Shown here in pieces: positions 12,880 to 25,331 of a stretch of DNA of 64,000 nucleotides. Origin of the DNA: Gnetum montanum (taxonomy: Eukaryota > Streptophyta > Gnetopsida > Gnetales > Gnetaceae). Under the pieces are notes generated by a model, which worked only from the letters and a program-made list of their open reading frames with translations, did not search any database and had not been told where the DNA came from. Numbering within the stretch: the first letter of the stretch is position 1; every line of letters begins with the position of its first letter. Both the position numbers and the translations under genes were made by a program. The stretch lies in NCBI GenBank assembly GCA_015680685.1, contig MNCI01018132.1, positions 1 through 64,000 on the forward strand. Reading direction: 5' to 3'.

Positions 12880-13960
12880 AGGTAATGGGATGGCTTGTGA
12901 GCATTATGGGTTATATCCACAGTGTGTAAGGCATAGTGGAGTAGCGTGTGAGCAATAGGGATGAGCTTGGTAGCATGTGGGACCTAGGTTCTTGGTGTAT
13001 TATCACTTTGGATTAGATCCTTAGTGTATGGGATCCATCCTAGTAGCATAGGCATTTTTGACCAAAATCTCAACATGTGAGACCAAATCTACCAATGTGT
13101 GGAAACCTAGGGATACATCAACAACATGTGGGATTTGGATTAGTAGCTTGTGAGGAATTTTGACAAAGTTTATTGCTTTTTTTTAGCTTGGTATGTTAGT
13201 GTATGGGTAGTATGGATGGATTGATGGCTTGTTTAACCATCCTGGAAAGTGTATGAGCAATTTTGACCATGTCAATAATCAGTTTATGTGTCACACATTG
13301 TTCCATGTGTTGGTGCACCATGTGAGTAGTGGATGGATAGTTCATAGTGAGTTTAACCATTTTGGGACAATGTATGAGCAATATTGACCTAGTCAATAGC
13401 TTTTTTGTGTGTCATACACTACCCCATACATTGGCACAACATATGGGATGGATGATATCTCGGCTAGAGAGTTGTGGGATCCACATGTTAGCATGTGCGG
13501 TTGATCCCAACAACATATAAGCTATGAACTCAAGTTTGATAGCCTATGGAAACTAATTTTCTTGTTAATTTTTCGTCCACAATGTGTGGAATTTTTGGTG
13601 ATTTTTGTTGGTCTCTATGGGATCCACTATGTAGTGTATGGGAGCTAGATGTGGTAGTGTGTGAACATTGTCAACTAGGTTATTAGCTTTTTATGTCTCA
13701 CACACTACCTCATACATTGGTCAGTGTATGAGTAGTATTTTCCATGTTAATAATAAGTTGATGTCTCACATGCTAGGCAATGTATGAGCAGTATATGGAA
13801 ACATTGGATATTTTGGCCATTACAATGTGGAATCCACTCATCACAAATGTTAATCATGTTTGTAGCATTTGGGCTAGGAAAGTCAAATGTTTGACTAGAA
13901 ACTAGTGTATAAAGCTAATTTCTTTGTCAATTTCCAACCATAGCATGTGGAAGGCATTTT
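12880..13960. repeat. Degenerate tandem repeats with a 120 bp unit
   Basis: GTTTAACCAT occurs at 13231-13240 and 13351-13360, and the surrounding 120 bp align (13200-13319 against 13320-13440). Both units have GTATGAGCAA, TTGACC..GTCAATA and a TGTGTCACACA-like stretch. More diverged copies of parts continue to about 13960. The array lies between the short-repeat array and the start of the antisense gene of element A. Confidence 0.7.
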
Positions 13961-14227
13961 TGGATGTATAAGGAGTTTTATGTGTAGATTGTGAGCATTT
14001 GGAAGAGGATTTTTCATCAAAACCCAACTTGGAAAGCTGATTTCCTAGCTAATTTCCCTTGCCCAACATGTGAGAGCTAGATTTGGAATAATAAGCCCAT
14101 CTACACAATATATTCTAGCAATTTTGACTTTCCTCTTCTTCTTGTACCTATTGTGTTGTAGCAAACTTAGTAATTTTGAGCTTCCTTTTGCAATAGTTAA
14201 AGGTAGAGCTCTTAAACTTTAGTGATC

Positions 14228-17200
14228 ATGGGAAAGAAGAATGAATCAACAAGTTAAAATCTAGGATTGAAAGTGGTAGAGGAGGCTGTATGGATTATAT
14301 CAAGACTTTCAAATCCATCTTCAAGTAAGGGATCTTCATCCATGATTGCAAGGTACCATTTTTTTCTTCATTTTCTTCATTTTTGCGAAATTGTGAAATG
14401 TTTTCCCACTTCAAGGCCTTTTCTGATGGATATTTTTACATTTGACTACATCAAATATAAGATTTAGGCTTTCTAACTATCTTGGAAATAAATTTTGGAA
14501 TCTTTGACATTTTTTGATGAATATATGAGTTTTTTTTCCCAAGCACATGTACAACATTGATGCCCTATTTTGCCTATTTTTGTGAAATTTCATCATTTTT
14601 TTCTAGCTTGTGTATGATGACATATCTAAGTTTCAACTATGTAGATCAATTGTTTGTGATATTTTAGCTGTATTGGAGGTGGAATTGGATTTTAGGATTT
14701 TTTATTACAGAGATTTAGGTTTTTCTTTCCTAGTGTACAATGTTCTAGTTATGGCTTATTTTCCAAAGTTTTGTAGTGTTTTCATGTCTAGATTAGTAGC
14801 GTTGGTAGGGTTTTGACCACATATTGTTTGTGTCTTAGATCCCCAAGAAGGTTGGATGCATTACTAGAGGGTTCTAGACCATGTTTAGATCATTTCTTGG
14901 GGTTTTTCTATAGTTAATGAACTACAAACCAGGGTTTTCTACTAGTTTTTCGTAAAATTTTAAGTTTATTTCTATAATGGTATGTCAATGTTGTTGATGA
15001 ATTTAAATTATATGGGTTATGTTGACTACATTTGTGATTAAAAATAATTTTTTGAAAATTTTCCTATCTTTTTTCTAGCCTTGGAGGTTTGCATTGATTA
15101 AATTCTTACTTGTTTGCTGAGTTTTTGGTTTTTTTCCTAGCTAGTATTAACAATGTTTGAGTGCTTAAGCTTGAATTTGAACATTGTGGGTTTCTTCCTA
15201 GTCACATGGCTAGCATGTGAATGCTTCAGGTTTGTAGAAGTTGCATCTGAGGGACTTAGGAATTTTTTCCCAACGATGAAAGATAATGTGTGGGCTTCAT
15301 GAACCAAGAAATCTTATGTTTTTTCCACCTTTCTTTCCACATTCCTAGTGTTTGACAATATCTAAACTATTTGACCATTGTTTTAGAAAATATCCACTTT
15401 CTAAGCTATACCACTATCAATCTTGGCCTTCTATTCCTATGAAAACTTGATTTTATGTTAATTATTTGTAGAAATGCTTGCTTGATATTCTAGATGTAAA
15501 CTAAAAAAAAAAAATGTCAAACTTGATTTTTCAAAGTGAAACTATCTTGTTTCCATGTCAATCAGTTGACAAAATATCAAAGTGAGTTTATGGTATGTCA
15601 ATTGAGATGTAAAAAGGTTGAATTTTGGTTCGTACTACAATGATAATTCTATTAATGAACTTTGTTATTTTTTCATTGTTCTTGTTCTCATGTCAATGTT
15701 GCCACTTTAAGGTTATTTATGCTTGATTTTATCAATTTTTCATTTTTAAAATTTTTAAGATCTAACATCTATGTGTTTCAGCTACATGTAGGACTTTGCT
15801 AAAACCAATTTTTAATCATTGTTGAGTTGGTAGGCATTCTATGATGTACTAGAGTCAATACTTAGAATAGTTTAATGCCTGACATGATCATTAATGAGTG
15901 CATTCATGCTAGAGGGTTCTTGATGTACTTGTTCTAGCATTATAGTGTGATAATATGGTCATACTTGGTTGTAGATGCTATAGCTATAATCATAGAGATC
16001 CTAGTGGTAGGGTCCTCTAATTACATCTAGTAGTACGTAGCAGATGATCTTGAAACCTAGATAGAAATTAAGAAAGATGGAATCTCATACTCTATATGGG
16101 GTTGTTATTTATGATGCATCTAGGAGATACTAGAATATTCCTAGTACAATATAAACAATACCTTGATATTGGATCATAGACTAAACACTCTATTTCAAAA
16201 TTCTCCTAGAACTATTTACCTACTAGAAGTGTAAGTCTTGTTTTAACTTGACATTTTTTTCATTTTGGTTTTAAAGTTATGTGTTTGATGGTTTTCATGC
16301 ATTGGCTTTCTAGGATTAAGGTGTACAAAGCAGGATTGGTGCAAAATGACCAAACCTTTTCTATAGGCCACATAGCTTTGGAGGAATTTAGGGAAGGTGA
16401 GATCATAAGAGTGCAAGTGCTTAAGAAACTCAATGTAGAGTTTCCCTAGTACTAGATGTGATATTCGCATGCATATCAAAGGTTTGTATTCATCAAACAT
16501 GCTCCTAAATTTTGGACTTTCCAAAATTTAGGAGCCCATATGCAAGTTCAACCTATGGTTGTAACTTTACCCAAGCTTGGTGAGTGAAGATTGTTCTCAT
16601 TCTGTCAACATTTTAGCATTTGGTTTTTGTTTATTTTATTTTTAGTTTTATGGTTTTTAGTTTTTAGTTTTTTACTTTTAATTTTTTTTTAATTTTTTGA
16701 GTGTTTTATGATATGATGTAGGCTATGTTAGTTACTTACAATTTAAATGGCTAAAATGGTAACTATGGTATGTGTTACAAATTTTGTGCACAAGTTTACA
16801 ATTACTATGGTTATTTTCAATGATTCAAAGGAGAAGATTTTCCTTAAGTGGGGTGATGTAGACAGTGCACAAGAATGGCTATAATAAAAGGCCCATGTAA
16901 ACATCCAACAAAGAGCAATGAATGTAGGCTTGTTTGATTTATTTATGTTCCCTACTCCATCGATGTATAGGATAAAATGTTGAATGTTGTTGATTCATTT
17001 GATGAGGGACTCATTAAATTTTTTTCACTTATGTCCATGATTTTCCTATTTCTTTAAGAATTGATGAGATAAAGTTTAGTAGCCTTTTCGACATACCTAG
17101 TAGTGGTGTTAAGGTTGTCATTAAAGGAGGAAACGATGTCAGCTCTAGAGAGGATATGGAGGCTTCACTCAAATCACCTTCTGGGACAACATTATCTTTT

Positions 17201-19422
17201 AAAAAGTGTGATATTAAGGAGGTGAATGAGTTTTAACCTTTTTTTGCTCTATAATGTTTTCCATGCTTTTGTCATAGAAGAAAACCATAGGAGTTTAACA
17301 CGCTTGGTGTATGAAAAATTGGTTGATTGGTGGTGCTAGGTTTAATTGGACTAGTTTTTTGGTTGCTGATATAAAGGGTAAAATACAAAAACTCCAAAAA
17401 AACTTGATTCAATATATCATATACATTTTACATTCTTTTGTACTTATCTCAAAAGGTTTATGAAGTTCTTGGTGGTCAAAAAAATGGAAAGTGAGCAGGA
17501 TGTAACATTACCTAACTTTCCAAGTCTTGGGCTAAGCACATTGCTTATTCAATGCATGTCCAATACCTCCCCATGGAGGATGTGGGGAGAGTCACTATCT
17601 ATTACCACTAAGAATGTTACTAGTTTATGTGTTGGTTCCCTTGATAGTATAAGGGTTGAGCCTAATGCTATGTGTTGCAAGGTAGAAAAGAAAAAAAGGT
17701 CATGCATGGAAGTAAATGGTGTTGCTAGAGAGAAGATAAAAAGGTCATGAATTGAAGAAAATGTTTTAGTTCTTAGCCAGCAAGCACCTAGGAAATTGGC
17801 AATTAGGCTTAACTAGGCTACTTAAAATTTTGATAGTATGTATATATTATTAATTTTTTGTGTTTTTTATATTTTTGGTTTTACCATTATTTTTTTAATA
17901 CTTTGTGTATAATATGTTTAATAATTTATTTTATTTTTTGGCTTTGGTTTTCTTATAGGGAAGAAACAAGAATTGATTGCTAAGTCGCTATAGAGGAGAA
18001 GAAACAACGCAAGGAGGAAGAAGAAGCACATGATGTCTTAGATTTTCATGTTAGGTGATTTTTCTTCCAAAGGCATCCCTTTGATGGACCTATCTCATGA
18101 TCTTCCTAATAAATTTTCGTGTTATTTATTTTATTTCTTATGTTTTTATTTATTTCTATTTTTTTATATCTTTGTTATTAATAATATTGGTTGTTATGGC
18201 TATTGTAGGACATGATCCACCTTCAGAAACATCCACATCCATATTCTACAGTAAATCTTGGATACAGGCACCATACAAGATGGAGTTTATGGAGGGAAGG
18301 ATGAATGACATGGTTGATAGGATATAATAGCTAGCTCCTGATGTTGGTAAGAAAATGATTTTTTTTTACTTTTTATATTTTTATTTTCATGTTTTTCTAG
18401 CCTCAATGTTTTATGTTTTAATTGGTATTTAATGTTTTTAATGTTTTATTTAGCTATTTTGTGTGTGATAGTTTCCAAGGTTAAATGGAATGCTTTTTGA
18501 GACTTTGAGTTTGATGAGTTCTTAGAACTACCTCTCAATGTTAAGAATGTTCCTTGGAGATTATACTAAGGGATTACAAAGTATGATGCATGCTATGAGA
18601 AAACATTTTGGGAGTTCCTATGTTCAAATGAGTTCTTGTTGGAATGGATTGTGGCATTGGAGGAGCAAAATAAGAAGCTAACAAACAAAGTCAGAAGCCT
18701 TGAAGATTGTAAGGCATTCATAGAGGGTCGTATAGGCAATAGGGATTCCTTGCACATGAAGGATATCAACTAGTTGCTTTAGCTAAGAGAAATGTGGAGA
18801 GGGATATGTAGTTGAAGATGATGATCTACATGACAAAGCAATGGGATGATTACTGTGCATGGGTACTAGAGTGGAGAAAGAAGAAAAAAGCCCACATGAA
18901 GCCCTACAAAATGGAAAAGGAAAACTATATGAAATCATGGCATGATGCATCTATGAAACAATAGAAATATGAGCTATTTTTGTAGGGCATAGGTGTAGAA
19001 GACATCTTTAGTAGGTTTGAGGAGGTAGTAGTGGCTATAAATTTTTTCACTTCTCATATCACTACTGCATTTGGGGAAACTTCTATGGCTACCTTTTCCT
19101 ATGCTCCTCTTGAGTGCATGGATGTGAATAAGGGAAAAATATTGGTGGGAGTGGATCTAGGTGAACAAAGAAGAAATTCTTCATAGGTTGAAGGATGGTA
19201 TCCAAAGAATCCATCCTAAGGATATTTCTCTGGAACCTTTTGAGGTTTTTAAAAAGTTTGTTTCATGTTTTATGCTTTTTTTTATGGCTATTCTTATTGT
19301 TATATGATTATGTTTGTGGCTATTATGGTTACTAATGTTTGTATGTTTTAAGTTTTTTGTAAGTCCTAGGTGATGGTGGTGATGATATCAGTGATAATCC
19401 TCCTCCTTCTCCTATGGCCTGA
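14228..19422 (+). pseudogene. Spliced antisense cargo gene in the PR-RT spacer of element A
   Basis: A plus-strand gene with several inferred exons lies opposite to A's gag-pol. First exon 14228-14352: ATG, then MGKKNEST, one stop, ending MIAR at an AG/GTACC donor. HAD-like exon 15834-16230 (own entry). Exon 16314-16579 opens IKVYKAGLVQNDQTF and ends VVTLPKLG at GTGAGT. A region at about 16790-17240 has WGDVDSAQEWL and IKFSSLFDIPSSGVKVV. Coding similarity to B continues at 17460-17815. Exon 18209-18346 has SKSWIQAPYKMEF and NDMVDRI. The exon from 18472 has a helical, probably coiled-coil stretch LEEQNKKLTNKVRSLED. The last exon, from about 19374, ends NPPPSPMA and a TGA at 19422. All these parts have counterparts in element B at 40518-45655, mostly with the same intron phases. 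Stops are mainly TAG/TAA where Gln or Trp codons could have been. Function unknown; exon edges are read by eye and some exons are probably missed. Confidence 0.6.
15834..16230 (+). pseudogene. Exon with FCP1/NIF-like HAD phosphatase similarity (element A copy)
   Basis: The exon is preceded by TTGGTAG and followed by GTAAGT. Its frame runs from 15836 to the end without a frameshift, broken only by in-frame stops. It contains HARGFLMYLF, then HYSVIIWSYLVVDAIAIIIE, then after about 55 codons NNTLILDH and TLFQNSPRTIYLLEV. This order matches the FCP1-like HAD fold as known in plants: a RPG..EFL segment, a hydrophobic strand ending in WS or WT, and a late strand with LIDD followed by a NP or SP loop and an isoleucine strand. 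The second Asp of the late DD pair is His here. The first HAD motif (DxDxT) was not found in this exon. The match is moderate. Confidence 0.5.
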
Positions 19423-19989
19423 TTTGGCTACTGATGGATTTAACATATTTTGCTATTTTTATTATATTTTTGTAGATATTTTTATTTGGCTATCATAGCC
19501 TTATAGACTATGTATTATTTTTATTTTGTTATTTGCTGGATAGTGCAAGCATGATTATTGTATACTATTTTGTTTTGTTATATGTAACATAGTGTGACTA
19601 TGACTACTGTTTTGGTCTAAGTTATGCTACATGTCACATTTTGGTTTTGGTTTAAAATTGGTTTTGGCTACTATTTTAATTTTTATGTTTATAAAATTTT
19701 TTTCTGTCTCATATTTTTATGTTTTTCTATTATTTTGTATCTTAATGTAAACATAAAAATAAACACAAGCTATGAATTAATGTAAGAATGAAAAATAAGG
19801 CTACCTAGTAAATGGGCAAACATGATGTAATGAAGTAACAATTTTGAGACTAAATGTAAACATGTAAGTAAAAATTGCAAATAAGGCTACTAATTAAATG
19901 GTCACTTCATATGTACAAGGAAAAGAAAATGGGAAACATGTTTAATCATGCAACTATTTTCTAATCTTTAAGAGATTAGGAAATTTATA

Positions 19990-21841
19990 AGGTTTCTATT
20001 GCATGATATTGTACTTCCCATTTTCTTCACTAATGATGCTAAATGGGAGATCCTTCTAATGTTTGTTCATGTCCCCAATATTGTTGGCTTTAGCTTCATT
20101 GATTTCATCATGGGTTTTGGATTTGTTTTGGGCTGTGAGAGTTTCTTCTTAAAACTCCACCTCAAATCCTTATTCTATGTTAGCATTGTCGACAGACAAG
20201 GGGATTGCGCTATCTCCATAAATAATGATGTTACCTCCCTTGTAAGGTAGATGAATTAACTGGTTGATTAGGAAGAAAACTGCTTACAACTTGGCCAACC
20301 ATGGTCTTCCTAGGATTAACATAATGCTTGGTGTTTCTTCAAAAACTAGGAAATCAACAGATGTGGGAAATTATTCCATGGCCATGAAATCTAATGAGAT
20401 AGACTCATTTACAACTACACATGACCCATTAAATGATTTAGTGAAAAGGTGGAGGTTTCCTGGATGCTTTCAAGCAAGCCTAGTCATTTAGAAATGGGTA
20501 ACAAAATTATGCTTGTAGCTACCCTATCATTAACATGTACTTCATGAACTTTGTACTGGCCAACTTTGATTATTATGAAAAGGAAAGTTCTCAACACTTT
20601 GTCATTTTGCAAGTTGATTTTCATCTAACTATGATGAAATGTCAAGGCAGTTGGCTTTGGTTCTTCTTTGGGTAAGGATGGTACTATCATTGCATGGATA
20701 GACTCTTCATTGGCTACGATGTCCTTCCTTATAGGAATGAAAGTTAACATCTTAACCAAGGCTTCTTGGTGGGTAGGAGAGATCATAACTAAGTCATACA
20801 AGCTCAAAGAAGTATTTTTTTTTGTTTTAATGAGAGCCTAACCTACTCCATGGAAGTGAGGAAGTATTTATCATTATTAAATGATTTCTCTATTCTATTG
20901 ACATTAACTTCCTCCATGCTACCTAGGATTTTGAATTTGTGTTTTATTGCATGATGTTTTGAGTCCTTTTCTTTTTCTCATTTCTAGTTATCCTTCCTAG
21001 ATTGGCTATATGATGTAGTTTAAGAATTTGTACTTATGGGTATGGTCAAAATTGAAATAGGCTTTGATGAGCCTACTTCCTTCTATAATTTTTGTTGATT
21101 AGTGTCCTTAGCCTTAGGCTTAGGAGCTAGGTTCTTGTGTTGTTTCAGGGGTGATTTTCTATTGTTTGGTTGAGAAGTTGCCAAAGCATTGGCCACTATA
21201 GGAGGATGCTAGTCAACTTGCACTATAGGTTTAGTGATGGTGGAAGGAGGAAATTTGATGAAAAGTGGTTCTTTGAAAGGTGTAGATGGTGGTATTCTTA
21301 TAACAAAAGGAGTTCTTGAACTTGTAGAAATTGAAGCCCTTTCATCATGAGGAGGTACTCAAACCATAAATGACTCCCTAAAAAGTCTAGGCTTATCATG
21401 TACATTGAATGTGGCTATGATGAATGGATCATTATTAGCATTAAGAGGGTTCTTATACACCTACATGGACTGGGTTTGAGGCTTAACTAGGTTAGATGTG
21501 TCTAGAACTAGCTATCCATTATATATCATCTTTTGTAAATCATCTTTTAAGGCCAAGAAAAAACTAGTATTATGGCCAGAAAACTAATGATAGTGGCAGA
21601 ACTAGTCTAACTTGAAGTACTTGTACATAGTAGGATCATCTTTTATGGCTGTAGTGGGATCCCTAGCAATTTCACAAAGATGATTGTGTCTCTTGTGGGC
21701 ATTATCATACAGTTTTTTATGTTGAATGTAGTTGCTTCTAAGCAACTAGTTATGAAGCTCTAATGGTTTTATGGGAAATTTGATGTACTTACACTAATCC
21801 TTTTATTTTAAGTTAGCCTTCAATAGCTTGGAGACAAAAGC
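19990..21841 (-). pseudogene. gag-pro: Element A gag C-terminal part and protease
   Basis: The minus strand here aligns with 46527 to about 48200 of element B. It keeps the gag HYH-containing segment near 21590 and a linker beginning MSLYDLVMISPTHQEALVKM (20625-20807), which in B reads MSLYDLIMTSSTHY. The protease region runs on to about 19990, with the conserved LGRP-type segment decayed near 20300. Many stops and frameshifts are present. Its N-terminal continuation is separated by copia element E (21842-27795) and resumes at 27796. Confidence 0.7.
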
Positions 21842-23050
21842 TATGGATCATTGAACTTAGAAGGAGGGGGGATGAATAAGTTTCCAAAATTCAAATTCTT
21901 TGAATAAAGCACATAAATAAAAAAAATTTAACATGGTTTTCCAACTTGGGTAGTCCATACTCAAAGGATAGATTGCAAGCATACCTTTGGACTTTGGTGC
22001 TCTCGGATATGGTTTGAAGCGTACCACACCCTGTACAATCTCTAAGCCTTGCTCTAGAGTGTTGTGTTGTTTACCCAACCGCTTAATACCGTAAGGTCTC
22101 ATCATGCTTAAAATGTGGTTTCTAGGCCTTCAAAACCTTTACAATCTTGAGGTCTACTCCAGAGTATTATGCCACAACACCAACCACTCAATCCCATAGG
22201 ATCCCAACAAGCTCAAGTAAGATGCCTTCTTGTAAGAAGCACATCAACCTTGTAGGGTCCAAGAGAGAACAACAATTACAAGGGTTGAAGTGAAGTATAA
22301 TTTTTGATCCTTAAACTTTAAAGTACAACACACATTACAATGGAAAAATGATGATACAATGAGGAACAATAGTAATTATAATGATTAACAAATGATTGTA
22401 CAAGAGCTTGCACTTTTCTCAATGAGAATGATGTCTTCTTATAGTAATCATGATTTTAAATCCATCTTGGAAATCATACAATAGTTAGCTAATGTTAGCT
22501 AACAATCATGAAAGATGTCTTCTTCATGCCTGAGCTGTCTTTTTGTATTTGCCTCCATTCTAGGAAGGCATCTTTGTTTGAGGAAAGATGTCTTTCTAAA
22601 ATTGCCCTCTATTCTAAGAATACATCTTTGTTTGGTGAAGACATATTTGCTTGATGAAAGGCTTTTTTTGTTTCTTAGAGATGTCTTTATCTATGCATCC
22701 TTTAATTTTGCCAAGTTGTCTACTATTTCTTAGAGATTTATTTCTTCACCTTCCTTTACATGTTAAATTCTTTGTTCCTTGTTCATAGTCTCGCACTTTT
22801 GCATACTTGAATGATGACAACTTTGATTATGAGTTATTTGGTTCTTGTCCATGTTTTTTGAATTTTCTTTCTTTGAGCTCTTCTTTTGTGGATGAGACCT
22901 TGAGATCTTGTGGATAACTTTCTGTTTTTGTTTAAATGAGCATGCTCATTATCATCTCATCTTGGTCCTACAACCACAACAAAAACACAACCATACACAC
23001 AACCTTTAACTCCATTTTACATGATGTTTTGACACACCAAAAGGTCCACA
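21842..23050 (-). repeat. 3' LTR of copia element E
   Basis: Aligns with 26586-27795 along its whole length, including the AAGATGTCTT-rich part (about 22510-22740 against 27280-27490). The adjoining interior, minus strand AAAAAATGGAAGAT just before the LTR, is a plausible polypurine tract (23051-23064). Confidence 0.9.
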
Positions 23051-25331
23051 ATCTTCCATTTTTTGGTGATGTTCAAAAATTAAGAAAATGGGTTAGTAAT
23101 CATACAAATATACCCATACTACATAATCATACTATTATCCTCCTTTTTGAACAATAGCAAAAATGATAAAGCACATAAACTTGTTTCGAAGAGGCATCAT
23201 AAAAGAGCAATAATGTCAAAGAATATGCATAACCAACAACATGTAAGAATACCAAGGAGAAAAAAACATGTAGCTAAGCAAGAATATCAGTTAAAGAGGA
23301 TACATGTTTTAGCACTAAGTTTCATGAAGACCTACCCCTAATTTGTCAAGAAGTAATCGAAGTATTTTATGTGATATTCAAACTTAAAGCTTGAAGTGAA
23401 GTATAATCCTTGAAGATCAAGTAACCTATCTCTAAACTAATAAGTCATTAGTATCTTGGATTGCATGGTTCATTAATATTATAATATTCTCCATCTTTGC
23501 AAAACATCAGAAAAATACCAAGGCATATCTTTTATGATAGTAATACAACTTCACAATTTGAAACTAGCCATGTCAAATTTATAATTTATGAACTAGGAAG
23601 TATATCTCAAGGAAAACTATTCAAGGGATGTTTCAATCAAAACCATGGATACTTTGCCATAAACAAAATGATCATGGTCTTGCTCATATTGGTGTAAGGA
23701 ATAATAGCAACTATTTGCTTTCTTTCACAAAAATATAGGTACTTCTTGATTCAGGTTATGCTTGAATATTGAATAGGTGGATTGATGATACATTGAGATT
23801 TGCTCTTTTTAGTTCAGAAAAAAGGAGCTACAACTAAACCAAAAAGGTCCAACAACACACTATTTGATGCCAAAGGCCAAAGATAGATCATGTAGGAACA
23901 AGTAACCTATCTATTTGAAACAATTATCTCATTAAAACTTGTATCTCTATACTCAACCAGAAATTTGGAAAACTTCAATACAAGGATATGGAAGTCATGA
24001 GAGAATCATGCATATTTTTCTTTTTCTACAATGCAATGCAACAAACATAACTATTTATCAAAAACAAATTATGCTAACTGAGAAATATTGATATATTCAT
24101 ATACCTCATTTTTACCAAAGGATATTAGAAACACAANTTGAGAAATATTGATATATTCATATACCTCATTTTTACCAAAGGATATTAGGAACACAAATTC
24201 AAGACTTAGCCATCCTCTTAATAGAAAAATACCTCTTGATGTCCTTATCTTGTTCATTTTGGAATATCTTTCTATTTTGGTGTTTCTTGGCTGAAGTATC
24301 CAAATACTTCCCCTACATTGGTAACCTTCAAGATGATGATGGATAATGAGGAATAGGCTCCCCATACATATGTGCTACTTATCTTGGGCTTTTAAGATCA
24401 ATGTGTAAATGTTGTAAATCAGCAAAACAATACAATTGTAGGTTAACATTAAGATCAAGTGTGGAGACTAAGGTCTCTAATTAGTAACATTGATAGAATT
24501 TTTCAAAATCTTGTCTTAAAATACTTCAAAGGATATGAGCTTAGAAATAGATCATCACAAGAAGTTCAGATTAAGAAAGATTGAATGTAAGACAAACATC
24601 AAACTAAAATTATTACAAGATGAAGGTCCAAGAGAAATTATTACAAGTGCTACACTAAATATTTTCATAAAATCATTTGTAGTAAGCTCAAGGATGAATG
24701 TAAGAGATGCTCTAAACAATTATTCTAACACTTTTCTGATCTAGATAAGACACAAACAATTTTGGACTACTTAACTCATATTCTTATTAACTAGTATGCA
24801 AAGAGATCGAAACTTACCTTGCTTTCCAGTAAGGAGAGAAGATTAATGGAGTTTGAGATGAGGTCCCCTATCATGAAGTACCTTTTAATATTTAGGTTCT
24901 CTTTCATTAGATTATGTAAGTGATGTCTCCATTTGTTTATGTTCTTTATGATATAACCCTTGATCATTTATTGCATTATTTTCATTACTCCACTTCTCTT
25001 CATTCTCACTTATTGGTACCTACACAATTTCCTTACCAATGCCTTTTTGACAAGACCAAGTGTTAATCTTGTTTTGATAATCATGAGTATAGTTAAGAGT
25101 TTTCTTACAACCATAATTTTTACAAACAAATAAAGTATTATCCTCATGATAAAAATTATCAAACTTGATTATGCTTGAGCTTGAATTTTCATGTGTTGAG
25201 ATTGAATATTCATGTGTTTCTTTCTCTAAATTCATTGGCTGTATTTTGGAAGTCTCCTCTTCTTGAACCTTGGGACAATTCTTATTAAAAGAGGTTAGTT
25301 ATTGAATATTAGCTTTTATGTCTAAGATATC
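23051..25331. other. Non-coding interior of element E
   Basis: No copia protease, integrase, RT or RNase H motif is visible on the minus strand and there is no coherent long frame. The stretch at 25020-25235 (minus, with CKNYGCKKTLNYTHDY) may be a decayed extension of gag. A one-base assembly gap with flanking duplication is at 24137. Confidence 0.55.
24079..24196. repeat. 58 bp direct duplication around a single N
   Basis: 24079-24136 and 24139-24196 are the same 58 bases apart from one A/G difference, and an N sits between them at 24137. Contig ends that overlap but were not merged give exactly this picture, so it is most likely an assembly artefact. Confidence 0.85.

Noticed and set aside
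16243-16524. 93-codon minus-strand frame
   Set aside because: It is the shadow of the plus-strand exon 16314-16579, whose phase and splice sites fit the antisense gene.
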